Shown here one piece after another: positions 14,671 through 15,519 of a stretch of 15,519 bases of DNA. The stretch is from the NCBI GenBank assembly GCA_910577475.1, contig CAJTLJ010000022.1, positions 1-15,519 of the forward strand, in the 5' to 3' direction. The stretch comes from an uncultured Alistipes sp. Lineage in GTDB: Bacteria; Bacteroidota; Bacteroidia; Bacteroidales; Rikenellaceae. The first letter of the stretch is position 1. Each line of letters starts with the position of its first letter. The notes under the pieces are model-generated. The model saw only the letters and a program-made list of their open reading frames with translations. It was not told the DNA's origin and did no database searches. Both the position numbers and the translations under genes were made by a program.

Positions 14671-15519
14671 TTATAATTTGAAATGCTTTTGTTTAGGAGT
14701 TTGTTGAACAATAAAATCTTGCCTTAGCTTCTCAAGCTGCGCCTTGACCCAATCCCCAATCGGTTGCAAGTTGATTGTAAGGACGAACCTGCCTTTGTCG
14801 GTGAACACTTTGGCTGTAACCTCTTTTGCCATAAATTTCCGTTTGTGTTCTTCTGAATATAGTTCACCGCTATATTCAAGCGGCTTGCCCATCATCAGTA
14901 CTGCCGTCTGTTCTTGATTGAAACCTACGGAAAGGCAGAACCTTTCGAGATTGAGCATACCCTTTATTTGCGGAAACCATTTCAATGTCTTGTTCAACAA
15001 GGCGGTAAGCCTTGATACCTCTTTCTTGTGTTCGGTATCTCTTACCTGCAATTCCTTGATGTGCTTCTGCTGCATATCCAACATTTGGCGGCTGTGTTCG
15101 GTCTGCATGGTCTGTATCTTGGTTTGCAGCGTTTCGATGGTTTCCTCGTGGGTGTCTACCGTCTGATGCAATACGGAGTTTTCCCTCTCCAAGGTCTTGA
15201 CCTTGTTACTGCCGAAAAGAGAACCTACACTTTCGGCTATGTTGGTGGCGGCTGTTGTGGCAGCCTCTTTCAGTTTTTCGGTCTGTACCTCTTTCTTTAC
15301 TTGCCTGAGTTCCTCCTGTGCCGTTTCCTTGCGGTCTTGGAGTTGTGCTATATCGGTCTGTAATTGCTCCGTCTGCTGCATCAAATCACGGTAATACTTC
15401 CGTGTGGAGATATGCTTCGCTTCCGAGCCATCAACGCCACGCTGCAATCCGTAACCGCTCATGGCTTGGGCGTAAGTGTCCTGATAGGATTTGAGCTTGG
15501 CTCGTGTCATAATATCATC
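14671..15519 (-). CDS. MobV/Pre-type mobilization relaxase, C-terminal part (cut by window edge)
   Basis: MobV relaxases nick at oriT and start conjugal transfer of small mobilizable elements. The frame is open from the right edge (reading D-D-I-M-T-R-A-K-L-K) and ends at 14671, so 282 C-terminal residues are seen. The N-terminal catalytic domain with its His/Tyr/Glu residues lies outside. The visible part matches the Bacteroidales MobV tail: a KLKSYQDTYAQAMSGYGLQRG segment, then HIS-x3-YYRDL, a long Gln/Glu/Lys-rich coiled coil (about 50-175 of the visible part) and a short globular end with KPLEYSGELYSEEHKRKF. Internal methionines should not be taken as the start. Its GC content is between that of the core genes and the AT-rich cargo, as often seen in Bacteroidales mobilizable elements. 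Confidence 0.9.
   Translation of the reverse strand, partial: DDIMTRAKLKSYQDTYAQAMSGYGLQRGVDGSEAKHISTRKYYRDLMQQTEQLQTDIAQLQDRKETAQEELRQVKKEVQTEKLKEAATTAATNIAESVGSLFGSNKVKTLERENSVLHQTVDTHEETIETLQTKIQTMQTEHSRQMLDMQQKHIKELQVRDTEHKKEVSRLTALLNKTLKWFPQIKGMLNLERFCLSVGFNQEQTAVLMMGKPLEYSGELYSEEHKRKFMAKEVTAKVFTDKGRFVLTINLQPIGDWVKAQLEKLRQDFIVQQTPKQKHFKL

Overview
The window looks like a high-GC member of the Bacteroidota, most likely Alistipes or a close relative in the Rikenellaceae. The signs are the Bacteroidota-type promoters (TTTG, about 20 bases, then TAnnTTTG), almost no Shine-Dalgarno sequences, a DUF5683 protein, an OstA-like protein next to a pair of SurA-type proteins, and a Bacteroidales-type MobV relaxase. 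The genus is inferred from overall style; the window holds no rRNA or tRNA gene.

Layout. (1) 1-264: the N-terminal half of a zinc-finger/helix-turn-helix protein, read leftward and cut by the window edge. It resembles excisionase-like regulators of integrative elements. (2) 265-465: a non-coding stretch with four phased 10-bp repeats and two small palindromes, probably the control region or end of that element. (3) 466-6265: a tightly packed minus-strand operon, parA - parB - DUF5683 protein - MltD-like lytic transglycosylase - mnmE. It starts at a textbook promoter (6258-6289) and ends at a perfect hairpin terminator (466-496). (4) 6438-12306: a plus-strand block, with a CPBP (CAAX-type) membrane protease followed by an envelope-biogenesis operon: a PPIase-like lipoprotein, a SurA-like double parvulin and an OstA-like protein, closed by a terminator. 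(5) 12364-12620: GC-rich non-coding DNA full of hairpins, beginning with a repeat-like palindrome. (6) 12620-15519: a sharp fall in GC content and a mobilizable element. From the right edge, read leftward, it has the C-terminal part of a MobV relaxase, a terminator, a promoter, and a two-gene AT-rich cargo cassette.

How the genes fit together. The minus operon joins chromosome segregation (ParAB) to cell-wall cleavage and tRNA wobble modification. The plus operon supplies periplasmic chaperones and an LPS-transport-type protein for the outer membrane. Both are ordinary core functions.

The most novel part is the cargo cassette, 12883-14579. One gene encodes a two-TM, coiled-coil protein with a Vsr/DUF559-like PD-(D/E)XK nuclease domain at its C-terminus. 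The other encodes a small protein that looks like a zinc peptidase whose first metal-binding histidine has become threonine. Their place beside a relaxase, their shared atypical base composition and their close spacing suggest an accessory system, possibly for defence. That role is inference; the domains and motifs are visible in the sequence.
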